A stretch of 64,000 nt of DNA from Bacillota bacterium. GTDB lineage: Bacteria > Bacillota > Ch66. Under the pieces are notes generated by a model. It made no database searches, was not told the DNA's origin, and worked only from the letters and a program-made list of their open reading frames with translations. Position numbers and translations under genes: made by a program. The DNA lies in contig JABLXP010000003.1 in assembly GCA_013178045.1 (NCBI GenBank), forward strand, positions 1 through 64,000, in the 5' to 3' direction. How positions within the stretch are numbered: the stretch's first letter is position 1; the number at the start of each line of letters is the position of its first letter. Below are positions 27,260-35,400 of the stretch, one piece after another.

Positions 27260-28021
27260 TCATAATTGCCTCAATATCTTATGTAACTGAGGGATAACCC
27301 TGACCTGATGCAGCCACTGTGCCGCGCGCTCCTGCCAATCGAGCATGGCTTTCGGACTCGGTGCAGCCTCAACGTGGCCAGTTGGCGTCACTGGCTGCAG
27401 GATCAGCGGGATATTCCGGTCGTGATTAGCAATTAACGCAACAGCCTGGTCAAATTCAGCCAGTGTGGTATCTGGCGTAATCACAATTTTGACGTAAACC
27501 CCTTCGCCGGACCGGCCTGACGGTAAATCAAGGGCCACCCGGAGAAACTCGTCATGCTCTGTCCAAAGCTCTCCGCTGGTCTGACCGGGCAGTTTAATGT
27601 CCATGCTAATATAATCAAACCAGTAACGCACCTCAGTTAAGGCGTCGGCCAACGTTCCATTGGTCTCTAAAAATAAGCGAGTCCCCAGAACACGTAGTTG
27701 GGGTAACAGGAGCTTTAAAAAATCCACATGCAGCAGGGGTTCTCCGCCGGTCAGGCTTACCGAGTGGTGCCGCTGCACTGGAAAATGCTTGACCAGTTCG
27801 ACTACCCGTTCTACAGATAGCAGGTTAGGCACTTCGAGAAAATCACGCTGGCCTGGCGTTAATTCCACCCGACAAACCGCTGGTGGAGTTAAACTGTCTG
27901 TGGTATCACAATAAGTGCAGCGCAGATTGCAGCCAGCCAGCCGGATAAAAATTTGCCGGCAGCCGACCAAGAGGCCTTCGCCCTGGATTGATGACATGAT
28001 TTCGACGACGGGGGCCAACAT
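27260..28021 (-). CDS. queE: 7-carboxy-7-deazaguanine synthase
   Basis: 253 aa radical SAM enzyme. The N-terminal E-I-x-x-S-I-Q-G-E-G motif binds substrate; the cluster motif is C31-x3-C35-x2-C38 (CNLRCTYCDT), followed by a SLTGGEPLL segment. It rearranges 6-carboxytetrahydropterin to 7-carboxy-7-deazaguanine. Its ATG directly follows the DUF366 stop codon, supporting one transcript. Confidence 0.94.
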   Translation of the reverse strand: MLAPVVEIMSSIQGEGLLVGCRQIFIRLAGCNLRCTYCDTTDSLTPPAVCRVELTPGQRDFLEVPNLLSVERVVELVKHFPVQRHHSVSLTGGEPLLHVDFLKLLLPQLRVLGTRLFLETNGTLADALTEVRYWFDYISMDIKLPGQTSGELWTEHDEFLRVALDLPSGRSGEGVYVKIVITPDTTLAEFDQAVALIANHDRNIPLILQPVTPTGHVEAAPSPKAMLDWQERAAQWLHQVRVIPQLHKILRQL

Positions 28022-28579
28022 CTAGTCCACACCCCTGACCTTGCAGCGGGCGTAGTTGACACCTTCAACCTCGCGGACGTAATCTTGTAAAATCGTCTCC
28101 GCAAATTCTTTAATGTCTCCAACCCCCAACTCGGGCAGACTGACCGTCGGCACCGGCGTCCCCTCGCTGCTTACGTTTAATCCCACGTGGATCAGAGCTG
28201 ATACTGGCGAAAGGGTCGCGATGGAAACCGACAGCTTCCGGTCGCCCAGGTACAGGTCATCACCGTGTCGTTTAACCTGACCCGAACATTTTTCGTTAAG
28301 CCGTTCGCCGATCAGGGCGATCAACAAACGCTGCTGCCAGACCGCTTTTTCCAGATCGCGGTGAAAGTGCTCAACGATAAAATGCAGCATGGCCTGGCTG
28401 AAAATCGGCGCGTTCTGCCGGACATCCTCCTGGTCAACCATTTCCGTCAATTGGACCGCGCACGGTCCTTGCCAGGCGACAATGCTGTCTCCATGCAGAC
28501 CAAACGTCCGAAAAGCCCACAGGGAATGGAGCTGCCGTCCATCGTATTTAATTTCCTGGTCAATGTACAAGTGTTTCAC
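28022..28579 (-). CDS. DUF366 family protein of the queuosine operon
   Basis: 185 aa, starting with ATGA overlap inside the queC stop. The sequence matches DUF366: an HSLWAFRTFGLHGDSIVAWQGPC N-terminal region and an IATLSPVSALIHVGLNV strand pair in the middle. No catalytic motif is obvious. It is locked between queC and queE with overlaps on both sides, so a step in 7-deazaguanine metabolism is likely. There is no queF in the cluster; whether DUF366 fills that gap is only a guess. Confidence 0.8.
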   Translation of the reverse strand: MKHLYIDQEIKYDGRQLHSLWAFRTFGLHGDSIVAWQGPCAVQLTEMVDQEDVRQNAPIFSQAMLHFIVEHFHRDLEKAVWQQRLLIALIGERLNEKCSGQVKRHGDDLYLGDRKLSVSIATLSPVSALIHVGLNVSSEGTPVPTVSLPELGVGDIKEFAETILQDYVREVEGVNYARCKVRGVD

Positions 28580-29271
28580 CGGTCATCTCTCCTGAAGTTG
28601 AAAAGTTCAGCGGGTACATAGCCCGCAGCGATACAGGCGCGCCACAGGCGCTGGCAGCTTTCACAGTGTCCACACATGGCCGACTCACCTCGGTAACAGC
28701 TCCAAATATATTTTAAAGGAACGCCCAGGTCCCGGCCCACCTTGATTATTTCCACCTTGGTCAGATCCTGGACAAAGCTGGTCACCTTGACTCGACCGCG
28801 CGTGGAAAAAGCTAAACTCTGGTTGATCGCTACCACAAATGCCGCGGTATTATCGGGAAACGTAGCTGCTTCCTCAGCGTTAAAACCACAGATGATCAAC
28901 TCACAATCTATCGCTTCCGCCAGGCAAGCCGCAGCGTTGATAAATACCCCGTTGCGGTTGGGCACCCAGACCGCGTCCGCAGTTTCCTGCAGGCGGTCAG
29001 GACGCTCAAAATCAGCCGCAGCGAGTTCGGGCAGTTCCACCAGGGGATCAACCAGAGCAGTTTTGGTGATCTCCCCCAGCCAGGGGAAGGTGAGCACCCG
29101 GTGCGGCAGCTGATAGTATTCTGCTAGATTTTTCGCCGCTATTATCTCACGGGCAGCGGCCCGCTGTCCGTAGTCGAAAGTCAAGGCCAATTTCACTTGC
29201 GTCTTATCTACGGCAATACCTAAAGAAACTGCTGAATCCAAACCGCCGGAGAGCAAAATTAAACTGTTCAT
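28576..29271 (-). CDS. queC: 7-cyano-7-deazaguanine synthase
   Basis: 231 aa PP-loop ATPase. The SGGLDSAV pyrophosphatase motif is at residues 8-15; the C-terminal zinc site is in SCYRGESAMCGHCESC. It converts 7-carboxy-7-deazaguanine to preQ0 with ATP and ammonia. It overlaps queD by 4 bp upstream and DUF366 by 4 bp downstream. Confidence 0.95.
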   Translation of the reverse strand: MNSLILLSGGLDSAVSLGIAVDKTQVKLALTFDYGQRAAAREIIAAKNLAEYYQLPHRVLTFPWLGEITKTALVDPLVELPELAAADFERPDRLQETADAVWVPNRNGVFINAAACLAEAIDCELIICGFNAEEAATFPDNTAAFVVAINQSLAFSTRGRVKVTSFVQDLTKVEIIKVGRDLGVPLKYIWSCYRGESAMCGHCESCQRLWRACIAAGYVPAELFNFRRDDR

Positions 29272-29666
29272 TCCAGGGCCTCCCCATAACAGGCGGCTGT
29301 AACCGGGGACTCCCAGATCGTCACTGACCGCAGTTTGAGCTGGGGATAGTCGCGGCTCAACACAGCAGCCAGCCGCTGATAAAGATACCAGGCCAGGTTC
29401 TCGGCGGTAGGGTTGAGGGCAGTGGGAGAAGTATCAGCAAACACCTCAAGATCGTTTAAACACGTGTGGTCCAGTTCCTCGCTTGCTTCCCGTAAGATCC
29501 GCTTCAGTTCAGCAAAATCCATCAGCATGCCGGCCTGGTCCAGCTTCTCTCCCCGGACCTTGACCTCAATCTCCCATGTATGACCATGGAGCTGAGTACA
29601 CTTCCCCTGATAGTTTCTCAGCCGGTGCGCGGCAGCAAAGCCTGATTTAACTGTTAGCTCATACAC
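29268..29666 (-). CDS. queD: 6-carboxytetrahydropterin synthase
   Basis: 132 aa, GTG start after GGAGGGG. Zinc ligands lie in AAHRL and LHGHTW and the catalytic Cys in QGKCTQLHGH. It makes 6-carboxy-5,6,7,8-tetrahydropterin from the FolE product. First gene of the queDC-DUF366-queE-folE run. The 180-bp leader shows no recognisable preQ1 riboswitch. Confidence 0.94.
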   Translation of the reverse strand: MYELTVKSGFAAAHRLRNYQGKCTQLHGHTWEIEVKVRGEKLDQAGMLMDFAELKRILREASEELDHTCLNDLEVFADTSPTALNPTAENLAWYLYQRLAAVLSRDYPQLKLRSVTIWESPVTAACYGEALE

Positions 29667-29745
29667 AATTATTTTCCCCTCCTGCGGGAACGTGTTGTTA
29701 CATCATAATTCGCTTCATACATTCTTATATATTCTAACATTTTCC

Positions 29746-29780
29746 TCAAAAAAAAACAGCCCTACGGCAAAAAAGGCTGT
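29746..29780 (-). terminator. Terminator of the CotE-like gene
   Basis: Minus strand: ACAGCC/GGCTGT with a 13-base loop and then ten T residues. Confidence 0.85.
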
Positions 29781-29845
29781 ACTCAACTCAACTACTATCC
29801 ACATGTTGGTTCCGACTCCCGGTCAGAGATCAAGACCCGCGGTCC

Positions 29846-30538
29846 TCAACCGCCTTCAATGGATGGTTTAGGGGGAGGCGGGTTCATGACCAAAGTCATG
29901 TAGCCGTCTACTCCTGACGTAGGGCCGATATAAACAATATCGGTTCCCGGACGCAGGTACTTACCGAAACTCTGTTTATAATTGTCAAGCGGTAAGTTCT
30001 TGTTGGTAGTGGCGTCTATTTCTGATCGCTCTGTGCATGGTGTGACTTCGGTTAGTTGTTCCAGGTTGAGGATCAATTCAGCGTGTAAGGCACCCGTCAC
30101 CTCGACCTCAATCTTCCAAGTGTTAGATGAACTGTGTTTACTCAACTTCTCGTATTTCTCCGACCGATTGTGGGCAACATTAACCACCCGGGCCGTGCAA
30201 TCCAACATCCTGACCGGGTTGATCTGGCATTGAACACGGCCCAGCAATTCGGGCTCAATTTTCTCGACACCGGTCAGCCGGATCGGAATGATCTCGACAA
30301 AAGTCTTTTCCTCATTTTGCACTCGATAATTACTAATATCTTCAAGTCTGCCGGACGAACAGCAGATTAACAGTTCGTATTTGCCAAAAACCGCCACCAG
30401 GTCAGGCCGGAGCAGTCGGTAACCCAATTGGGGATTGATCACCTGGCAGCCAACGACCTGGTCACTGGCTTCAGCCAGCAATTGATACTGGTGGGAAAAT
30501 GACACCTCGCCCTTTCCTACCGGTTGAGCCTTCAACAT
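29846..30538 (-). CDS. CotE-like spore coat morphogenetic protein
   Basis: 230 aa. The N-terminal 120 residues follow the CotE plan: a K-A-x-x-V-G-K-G start, the VVGCQVINPQLGY strand (compare GGWVINHKY in CotE), a Y-E-L-L-I-C strand and NEEKTFVEIIPIRL. It then departs from CotE, with a second beta segment and a Pro-rich end (NPPPPKPS). CotE organises the outer spore coat. A CAP-domain secreted protein and glycosylation genes lie nearby. Identity is remote, so function is tentative. Confidence 0.55.
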   Translation of the reverse strand: MLKAQPVGKGEVSFSHQYQLLAEASDQVVGCQVINPQLGYRLLRPDLVAVFGKYELLICCSSGRLEDISNYRVQNEEKTFVEIIPIRLTGVEKIEPELLGRVQCQINPVRMLDCTARVVNVAHNRSEKYEKLSKHSSSNTWKIEVEVTGALHAELILNLEQLTEVTPCTERSEIDATTNKNLPLDNYKQSFGKYLRPGTDIVYIGPTSGVDGYMTLVMNPPPPKPSIEGG

Positions 30539-30611
30539 TCCAGCTTGACTCCTTTCTTTATATTAATCTTGGACTATTGCTAATTTTCTTCTCTGCCGCC
30601 GCAGAAAGCCA

Positions 30612-30637
30612 AGAGGGGGAGTGCACGACTCCCCTCT
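30612..30637 (-). terminator. Hairpin after the 64-aa gene
   Basis: AGAGGGG(G)AGT/ACTCCCCTCT with a 5-base loop, 45 bp after the small gene's stop codon. The T run is weak. Confidence 0.55.
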
Positions 30638-30682
30638 AAGTTCGGTTCCTGGTCACCGACCAGAGCACTGAACCTCTTAACC

Positions 30683-30877
30683 TCAACGATACCTCCCTGT
30701 ACCAGAACCGGTGCCACTCGCCTGACCTCCCGTTACACGTTGGGGAATACCCTGGGACCTGGCAATCTCTTCCGGTAACCGGAGGTTCTTGTAATGCTGG
30801 ATAACTTCGTAGGCGTGATCGTAGACCTGTTCTTGGATTGATTGTTCATCATGTTCACCTTTCAAATCTTGGTACAA
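30683..30877 (-). CDS. Small hypothetical protein (64 aa)
   Basis: TTG start at 30877 with AGAAGGAGGGTAGAACT directly upstream, so it is probably translated. The product is acidic and helical for about 45 residues (DEQSIQEQVYDHAYEVIQHYKNL) and ends in a Gly/Ser/Thr/Arg-rich tail. I do not recognise it. Position between the CAP-domain gene and the CotE-like gene suggests a spore or sporulation context. Confidence 0.6.
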   Translation of the reverse strand: MYQDLKGEHDEQSIQEQVYDHAYEVIQHYKNLRLPEEIARSQGIPQRVTGGQASGTGSGTGRYR

Positions 30878-31015
30878 AGTTCTACCCTCCTTCTTGCAAA
30901 TGCTTCCAACGCATGTGTTGGTTTTCCTTCATCTTTAATTATGATATGCAATTGTTTTTCTTTGGTAACACCTGCCTAAAAAATTATCCAGGTAAAGACC
31001 TGTTCATAATTTCGG

Positions 31016-31050
31016 CAAAAAAAGACAAGAGGAAAATATCCCCTTGTCTC
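31016..31050 (-). terminator. Terminator of the CAP-domain gene
   Basis: Minus strand: AGACAAG.../CTTGTCT stem with a central mismatch, followed by TTTTTTTG, 30 bp after the stop. Confidence 0.8.
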
Positions 31051-31078
31051 TTCTTCACTTGGCTCTGTCTTAAGTACT

Positions 31079-31933
31079 TTAAGGCTGGATGAACAACTCC
31101 ACCACGACCAGCCCCGGCTTATCCTTATAATAAGCGACGCCAATTCCCACCTGAGAATAAGTAGGATCCAGCATGATCTGTTTGTGTGCTGTGCTGTTCA
31201 TTAACAGCATATGCGCCCGGTAAACATCAGCAGCTTTACAAATATTTTCTCCATACTGTCTGCAGTTGACACCAGCCTGAGAAAGCATTTGTCCCGGGCT
31301 GCCATATGTCGGCGAGATGTGGCCGTAATAATCGAGTTCGGCAATTTCTCGGGCTTTCATCCGGGCTAGGTTGACAATGGCTTCATTGATCGCCACCGGG
31401 TTGACGCCGGCGGCAGCCCGCTCCTGGTTGACCAGTTCAAACACCTGTTTTTCCTCTGCGGTCAGTCCGGTGGGTGTCGGAACTGTCGGCGGGTTAGCTG
31501 GCCTTGACTGCGGGTCAACAGGCGGGTTTGTTCCTTCCAACGGTGCCGTAGCTGGTTGATTTGCCTTGACCAGCATACTGGTTGTCGCCTTGTATTGTTG
31601 TAAATATTTGATGTAGTTACTGGCCGTAAAATTAGTGGGTAGCTGGGATCCAGTTGGGGCTGGTGTACTGCTTGGCCTAGGCTGAGTCGGCTTCATCGGT
31701 TGTACTGGTTGACTCGGTTGAGTCGGTACGGATTGACCAGGGGCAACCGGGAGCAAATTGGTGGACTGGTTGTATGTAGGCATACTTGAATATTGCTGCA
31801 TGTACTCCAGATACCACTGTTGGACGTTTTGAGCGGGCCCAGAAGTTCCAGCCAGGGCCTGAGCTGGGAGCGAGCTCAAGTGGCTGAGAAGAATTGCGAT
31901 CAAGAAAGCGAACGCCTGTTTTGCTTTTTTCAT
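31079..31933 (-). CDS. Secreted CAP/SCP-domain protein (YkwD-like)
   Basis: 284 aa. Signal peptide about 1-28 ending in AQALA. Residues about 30-155 are a Pro/Gln/Thr-rich linker with two similar WYLEYMQQY and YIKYLQQY repeats. The C-terminal 125 residues are a CAP domain: VFELVNQERAAAGVNP, then ARMKAREIAELDYYGHISP, YGENIC, and STAHKQIMLDPTYSQVGIGVAY with the usual His and Glu. Bacterial CAP proteins of this type are common in spore formers and often localise to spore coat or envelope; their activity is unclear. ATG after AGGAGGTAAAGG. Confidence 0.88.
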   Translation of the reverse strand: MKKAKQAFAFLIAILLSHLSSLPAQALAGTSGPAQNVQQWYLEYMQQYSSMPTYNQSTNLLPVAPGQSVPTQPSQPVQPMKPTQPRPSSTPAPTGSQLPTNFTASNYIKYLQQYKATTSMLVKANQPATAPLEGTNPPVDPQSRPANPPTVPTPTGLTAEEKQVFELVNQERAAAGVNPVAINEAIVNLARMKAREIAELDYYGHISPTYGSPGQMLSQAGVNCRQYGENICKAADVYRAHMLLMNSTAHKQIMLDPTYSQVGIGVAYYKDKPGLVVVELFIQP

Positions 31934-32229
31934 CCTTTACCTCCTGAAAAAATGTAATACTGGTAACTTATGTTTACATAATAAAACAGATCCAGGACAA
32001 AAGCAAACCACTAGACAAGTGACATCCAGACGAGAATAACGACCAGTTATCCCACTGTCGATATATATGGAGATATCACAGGCTGGCTGATATCTGGGAT
32101 AATCTGGACTTTGAACCCAAATCCAAGAAATTTTAGATAAAGCCTTAGTGAGAATGCACAAAATTACCAACCATTCCATAACATAAAGTGAACCCGGGTT
32201 CAGATTAAATATGGAAAGGAGGAATTATC
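31934..32229. other. Divergent intergenic region (296 bp)
   Basis: Holds the promoters of the CAP gene (minus) and the coat-like gene (plus). A 80-codon minus-strand frame at 31937-32179 lacks a ribosome binding site and conserved features. A possible sporulation promoter is listed separately at 32158. Confidence 0.6.
32158..32185 (+). promoter_or_regulatory. Candidate sigma-K-type sporulation promoter
   Basis: An AC dinucleotide (32158-32159), 17 bases, then CATAACATA (32177-32185), which fits the CATA-N3-TA -10 box of mother-cell sigma factors. It lies about 45 bp before the coat-like gene. Short motifs like this occur by chance, so it is only suggestive. Confidence 0.4.
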
Positions 32230-32859
32230 ATGCCTGATCTAATTAAGCCAGGGCCATGCCCACCTGTGGTGGGGTGTCCGCCCACCACGGAGATCGACTG
32301 CATTGAAGTCTTAAAGGTCTATGACCAATGCTTCCGAGAAGAGATAAGCTTTGGAACGTTTGATCTCCCGGAAGATTTACCTATTTTAAGATGTGACATT
32401 GATTTTTCTCCAGACGCCAGCGGTTTGCCGGCCACCCGCTGCGAAATCGCCAATATTGGACCACCAGATGCGAACAATTTTCGATCTATTATTGCCAGAC
32501 AAATCGTCAGAATCAATATCGTTCTCATCGACAATAGCGTCACACCAGCCCGCCTGGTCACTGTGACCAGAGACGTTGCGCCATTCTATACGGACGCTTT
32601 TTTGTACAGCCCAAACGGGACCTTTGCCCAATGCGAACTGGTTGCCGCCAAATGTGAATGCGAGCGTTTGCCTGGAACACCTCCGCAAGCCTTGTGCAAG
32701 ATCAAGGTCTGTAAAATCATCGAAATCAAGGCCCTGGTTAAGTTGCTGGTCCCGACTTACGGTTTCTGTCAACCGGCACCTTGCCAACCAACACCACAGG
32801 TTGGTTTCATCTGTCCGCCCTATCCGCTGTTCCCCCCCCAACTGGAGCAGAATACGTAA
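32230..32859 (+). CDS. Cys/Pro-rich coat-like protein (possible spore surface protein)
   Basis: 209 aa, ATG after AAAGGAGG. The N-terminus (PCPPVVGCPPTTEIDCIEVLKVYDQC) is of the kind seen in DUF3794/SPOCS-type or related clostridial coat proteins. The middle is beta-rich; Cys residues recur throughout (C-E-C, CKIKVCK), and the C-terminus is Pro/Cys-rich (CQPAPCQPTP). No signal peptide, consistent with a coat protein assembled in the mother cell. Function inferred from composition and neighbours only. Confidence 0.5.
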   Translation: MPDLIKPGPCPPVVGCPPTTEIDCIEVLKVYDQCFREEISFGTFDLPEDLPILRCDIDFSPDASGLPATRCEIANIGPPDANNFRSIIARQIVRINIVLIDNSVTPARLVTVTRDVAPFYTDAFLYSPNGTFAQCELVAAKCECERLPGTPPQALCKIKVCKIIEIKALVKLLVPTYGFCQPAPCQPTPQVGFICPPYPLFPPQLEQNT

Positions 32860-32871
32860 TTTCCTCTTTTT

Positions 32872-32905
32872 TAACAGAAAAGGGCCAGCCGGCCCTTTTC
32901 TGTTA
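32872..32905 (+). terminator. Strong terminator after the coat-like gene
   Basis: TAACAGAAAAGGGCC/GGCCCTTTTCTGTTA, 15-bp arms, 4-base loop, A/T runs on both sides. Confidence 0.92.
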
Positions 32906-32933
32906 AAAAATTTCAGAAAGGAGAGGAACGGAA

Positions 32934-33137
32934 TTGAAAGTTACTCAAAATTGGCGGGTGATGGATGTTGTCCGGAAATATCCCAAAGCGGCGACAGTTT
33001 TATTTAAATACAAAATTAACCCGAGCTGCTGACACGGAAGTGGTCATGAGACCATTGAGCAGGCTGCTCAAAGACAACATCTTAACCCATCGGATTTAGT
33101 CCAGGAGATCAATGAACTGATTGCCAAGAACACATAA
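32934..33137 (+). CDS. DUF542/ScdA-N-like redox protein with in-frame TGA (candidate selenoprotein)
   Basis: A TTG at 32934 follows AAAGGAGAGG. The frame reads 67 codons to TAA 33135 with one TGA at codon 33 (33030-33032). The protein on both sides is one continuous domain: VMDVVRKYPKAATVLFKYKINPSC, the TGA, then HGSGHETIEQAA and LNPSDLVQEINELI. DUF542/DUF1858-type domains carry a Cys-Cys or Cys-x-x-Cys at exactly this point (F-C-C-G-G in ScdA), so TGA stands for the second Cys. Just downstream (33039-33056) a 7-bp stem AGTGGTC/GACCATT with an ATGA loop could be part of a bacterial SECIS. The alternative is a nonsense mutation. Confidence 0.6.
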
Positions 33138-33171
33138 GGCAACAAATGGCCTTAAATGGGAGATGACGCCG

Positions 33172-34107
33172 ATGCAAAAATTGGGAATTATTGGTCTTGG
33201 TCCCTGGGGCAGAAACTATGTGCGTATTTTCCACCGGCTGGTAGGAAAAGAGCGTCTGGTCGTTTGTGATCTTAATCACCTGCGCCGGTCGGAAACGCAA
33301 ACTGCCTACCCCGAAATAGAAGCAACCGGCAATTATCTTGAATTGCTCAAACGTCCTGATATTATTGGGGTGGTCATCGTCACCCCACCCCAGACCCACT
33401 TCCTGCTGGCCAGAGCCTCACTTCTGGCCGGTAAACACACCCTGATCGAGCAACCAGTGGTGGAAAGCCTGCTCCAGGCCGAGGCCCTATTTCAATTGGG
33501 CCGTAAGAAGGAACTGGTTGTCATGGCCGGTCACCTAATGGTCTTCCACCCCGTCGCTGAAAAGGTGCGTCAGATGCTTGCCGCCGGCCGGCTCGGCCAG
33601 TTGCAGTACATTTTCTTCAACCAGGCCAATCCGCAGACCTATTCAAGTAGGGAAAAGTTTCTCTGGAATGTGATAGTACATGATCTGGCACTGCTGGAAT
33701 ACTGGTTGGGCGAGGAGCCCGGGCAAATCAAAGCCTCTGGTGTCGGTTGGGAGATAAATCAAGCCAAAAAAGCAATCTCTGTTTTAATGCTGATGCCTGG
33801 GGGATGTATGGTCCATTTATTTGAGACCTGCTGCCATCCAGTAAAAGTAAGAAAAATTGTCCTGGTGGGTAACCGTGGCAGTCTGGTGTTCGACGACCTG
33901 GAGCCAGGGCATAAGCTCCAATTCTTTTCAGGAGGTGGAAACACACCTGATCAATGTTTCCCGACCTGGACCGAGCCTTTAGAATGGGAATGCTGTCATT
34001 TTCTGGAATGCATCACCAGGCAAATTCCGCCCTGCACTGGCGAACAGCATACCCTATGGGTCATGCGGAACGCGGAAAAGATCCTGAACCACCTAGCAGA
34101 TGATTAG
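33172..34107 (+). CDS. Gfo/Idh/MocA-family oxidoreductase
   Basis: 311 aa from ATG 33172 (GGGAG eight bases upstream). The N-terminal Rossmann fold has GIIGLGPWGRNY; the EKP-like motif is replaced by IEQPV (Lys to Gln), which is unusual because that Lys is normally catalytic. The C-terminal domain contains the NVIVHDLALLEYW helix with the usual Asp and His. NAD(P)-dependent sugar oxidation or reduction is the family role; the neighbouring glycosyltransferases suggest a nucleotide-sugar or surface-sugar substrate. With Gln for Lys, activity may differ. Confidence 0.82.
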   Translation: MQKLGIIGLGPWGRNYVRIFHRLVGKERLVVCDLNHLRRSETQTAYPEIEATGNYLELLKRPDIIGVVIVTPPQTHFLLARASLLAGKHTLIEQPVVESLLQAEALFQLGRKKELVVMAGHLMVFHPVAEKVRQMLAAGRLGQLQYIFFNQANPQTYSSREKFLWNVIVHDLALLEYWLGEEPGQIKASGVGWEINQAKKAISVLMLMPGGCMVHLFETCCHPVKVRKIVLVGNRGSLVFDDLEPGHKLQFFSGGGNTPDQCFPTWTEPLEWECCHFLECITRQIPPCTGEQHTLWVMRNAEKILNHLADD

Positions 34108-34123
34108 CCAGGAGAGGTTTGGC

Positions 34124-34867
34124 ATGCCAAAACTCACTGCCATGATGATTGTTCGCAATGAAGTCAATCGTTATTTACCACGCTGTCTTAAGTCTTTAAC
34201 CAGCTACGTTGATGAGATTATCATTTTAGATGATGCCTCCACTGATCCAACTCCTGAACTCTGCCTTAGCTTTCCAAACGTTAAACTCTTTCGCCACGAA
34301 ATTTCCTTGTTTCTAATAGACGAAGCGCAGTTGCGCAAACAACTCTGGCATTATACCGTTTCTACTAACCCCGAATGGATTCTTGCCCTCGATGCTGATG
34401 AATTCCTGGAAACCAGGGCAGTTTTCGAACTTCCATACTTATTAAATCAAGACCTTTTTCCGGCTGTTAGTTTTCGGCTTTATGATTGTTGGGGAAGTGA
34501 AGATTATTACCGGGTCGATGGTTTATGGAACCCCTGGAGACGAGGTTTTTCTATTTACCTTGTTAAGTATCAGCCTCAATTAGTTGCTGATTGGCCATCA
34601 CATAAATATCATTGCGGCCGCCTACCCCTTTCTTACCGCCGTCTACCTAACTTCGAAAGCGATTTGCGAATCAAGCATCTCGGCTGGGCAAATCCTGCAG
34701 AAACCAGAGATAAATACGAACGAGCGGTAAAGCAAGACATCAACTTTAATTTTATGCCCAGGGAGCATTATGAAAGCATTCTTTGGCCACAAGAAAAAAT
34801 TATGCTTGAAAAATGGTTGGAACCTTTAGCAACCCAAGGCATATCATATAGCAACAAGAACAGTTAA
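34124..34867 (+). CDS. GT-A fold glycosyltransferase (family 2-like)
   Basis: 247 aa from ATG 34124, with AGGAGAGG upstream; the earlier in-frame ATG at 34100 overlaps the previous gene. N-terminal MMIVRNEVNRYLPRCLKSL and IIILDDASTD are GT2 signatures; the metal-binding D-x-D is in ALDADEF. It transfers a sugar from a nucleotide donor, here probably to a coat or surface component. Confidence 0.85.
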   Translation: MPKLTAMMIVRNEVNRYLPRCLKSLTSYVDEIIILDDASTDPTPELCLSFPNVKLFRHEISLFLIDEAQLRKQLWHYTVSTNPEWILALDADEFLETRAVFELPYLLNQDLFPAVSFRLYDCWGSEDYYRVDGLWNPWRRGFSIYLVKYQPQLVADWPSHKYHCGRLPLSYRRLPNFESDLRIKHLGWANPAETRDKYERAVKQDINFNFMPREHYESILWPQEKIMLEKWLEPLATQGISYSNKNS

Positions 34868-34895
34868 TATTTGGTATCAAAGGAGGATGTTTGCA

Positions 34896-35357
34896 ATGCC
34901 GTTTACAATTAGTTCAACTGTTGCCGGCAGTACAGCCGGAACCGCAGAAGTAGCGATTGATTTAAGCCCTTCAACTGCCCTTTTTTCTCCAGCCAACCTG
35001 GTTCCAGGTCAGTCTGTGGGCTCACCTCAACTGCAAGTAGCAAACACGGGTAACGTAGACGCATTCTATTACATTTTTGCCGATTGGCAAGGGGTTAGCC
35101 CCACTACAGCGTCTCAGGCTCAGATTCTTGCCGATCGTTTACAAATTGCCATCGAGGCAAGTCCAAACGTTGAACTCTATAACGGACCGATCTCTGGTCT
35201 TAACAACCAGCCATCTGACGGGCGATTATTAACCTTAACCGAAGCCGACCTTTTAACATTCGTGGTTAGCTTGCCAAGCGATACCGGTCCCATATATCAG
35301 AACCTTGATATAAGCGTTGACCTGATCTTCACAGCGCAATCATCTCCCGCCGCTTAA
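34896..35357 (+). CDS. TasA/camelysin-like beta-sandwich structural protein without signal peptide
   Basis: 153 aa from ATG 34896 (AAAGGAGG nine bases upstream; the earlier ATG overlaps that site). Ser/Thr/Ala-rich and beta-predicted, with the LVPGQSVGSPQLQVANTGNVDAFYYI segment that resembles the T-G-x-x-D-A-x-Y strand pair of TasA/CalY fibre proteins. No export signal, so it may be assembled within the mother cell as coat material. Flanked by glycosyltransferases, of which it could be a substrate. Remote homology only. Confidence 0.5.
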   Translation: MPFTISSTVAGSTAGTAEVAIDLSPSTALFSPANLVPGQSVGSPQLQVANTGNVDAFYYIFADWQGVSPTTASQAQILADRLQIAIEASPNVELYNGPISGLNNQPSDGRLLTLTEADLLTFVVSLPSDTGPIYQNLDISVDLIFTAQSSPAA

Positions 35358-35360
35358 ATC

Positions 35361-35386
35361 TAAGCCCTGCTTATCTGCAGGGCTTA
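35361..35386 (+). terminator. Hairpin between the TasA-like and GT4 genes
   Basis: TAAGCCCTGC/GCAGGGCTTA with a 6-base loop, 14 bp before the next start codon. There is no U run; it may attenuate or stabilise the upstream message. Confidence 0.5.
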
Positions 35387-35400
35387 ACTTAGGAGGTGCG

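Noticed and set aside
29667-29845. preQ1 riboswitch before queD
   Set aside because: Looked for the preQ1-I and preQ1-II patterns in the minus-strand leader; only a terminator of the upstream gene and a weak promoter were found.
31937-32179. 80-codon minus-strand frame upstream of the CAP gene
   Set aside because: No ribosome binding site, odd composition, covers the divergent promoter region.
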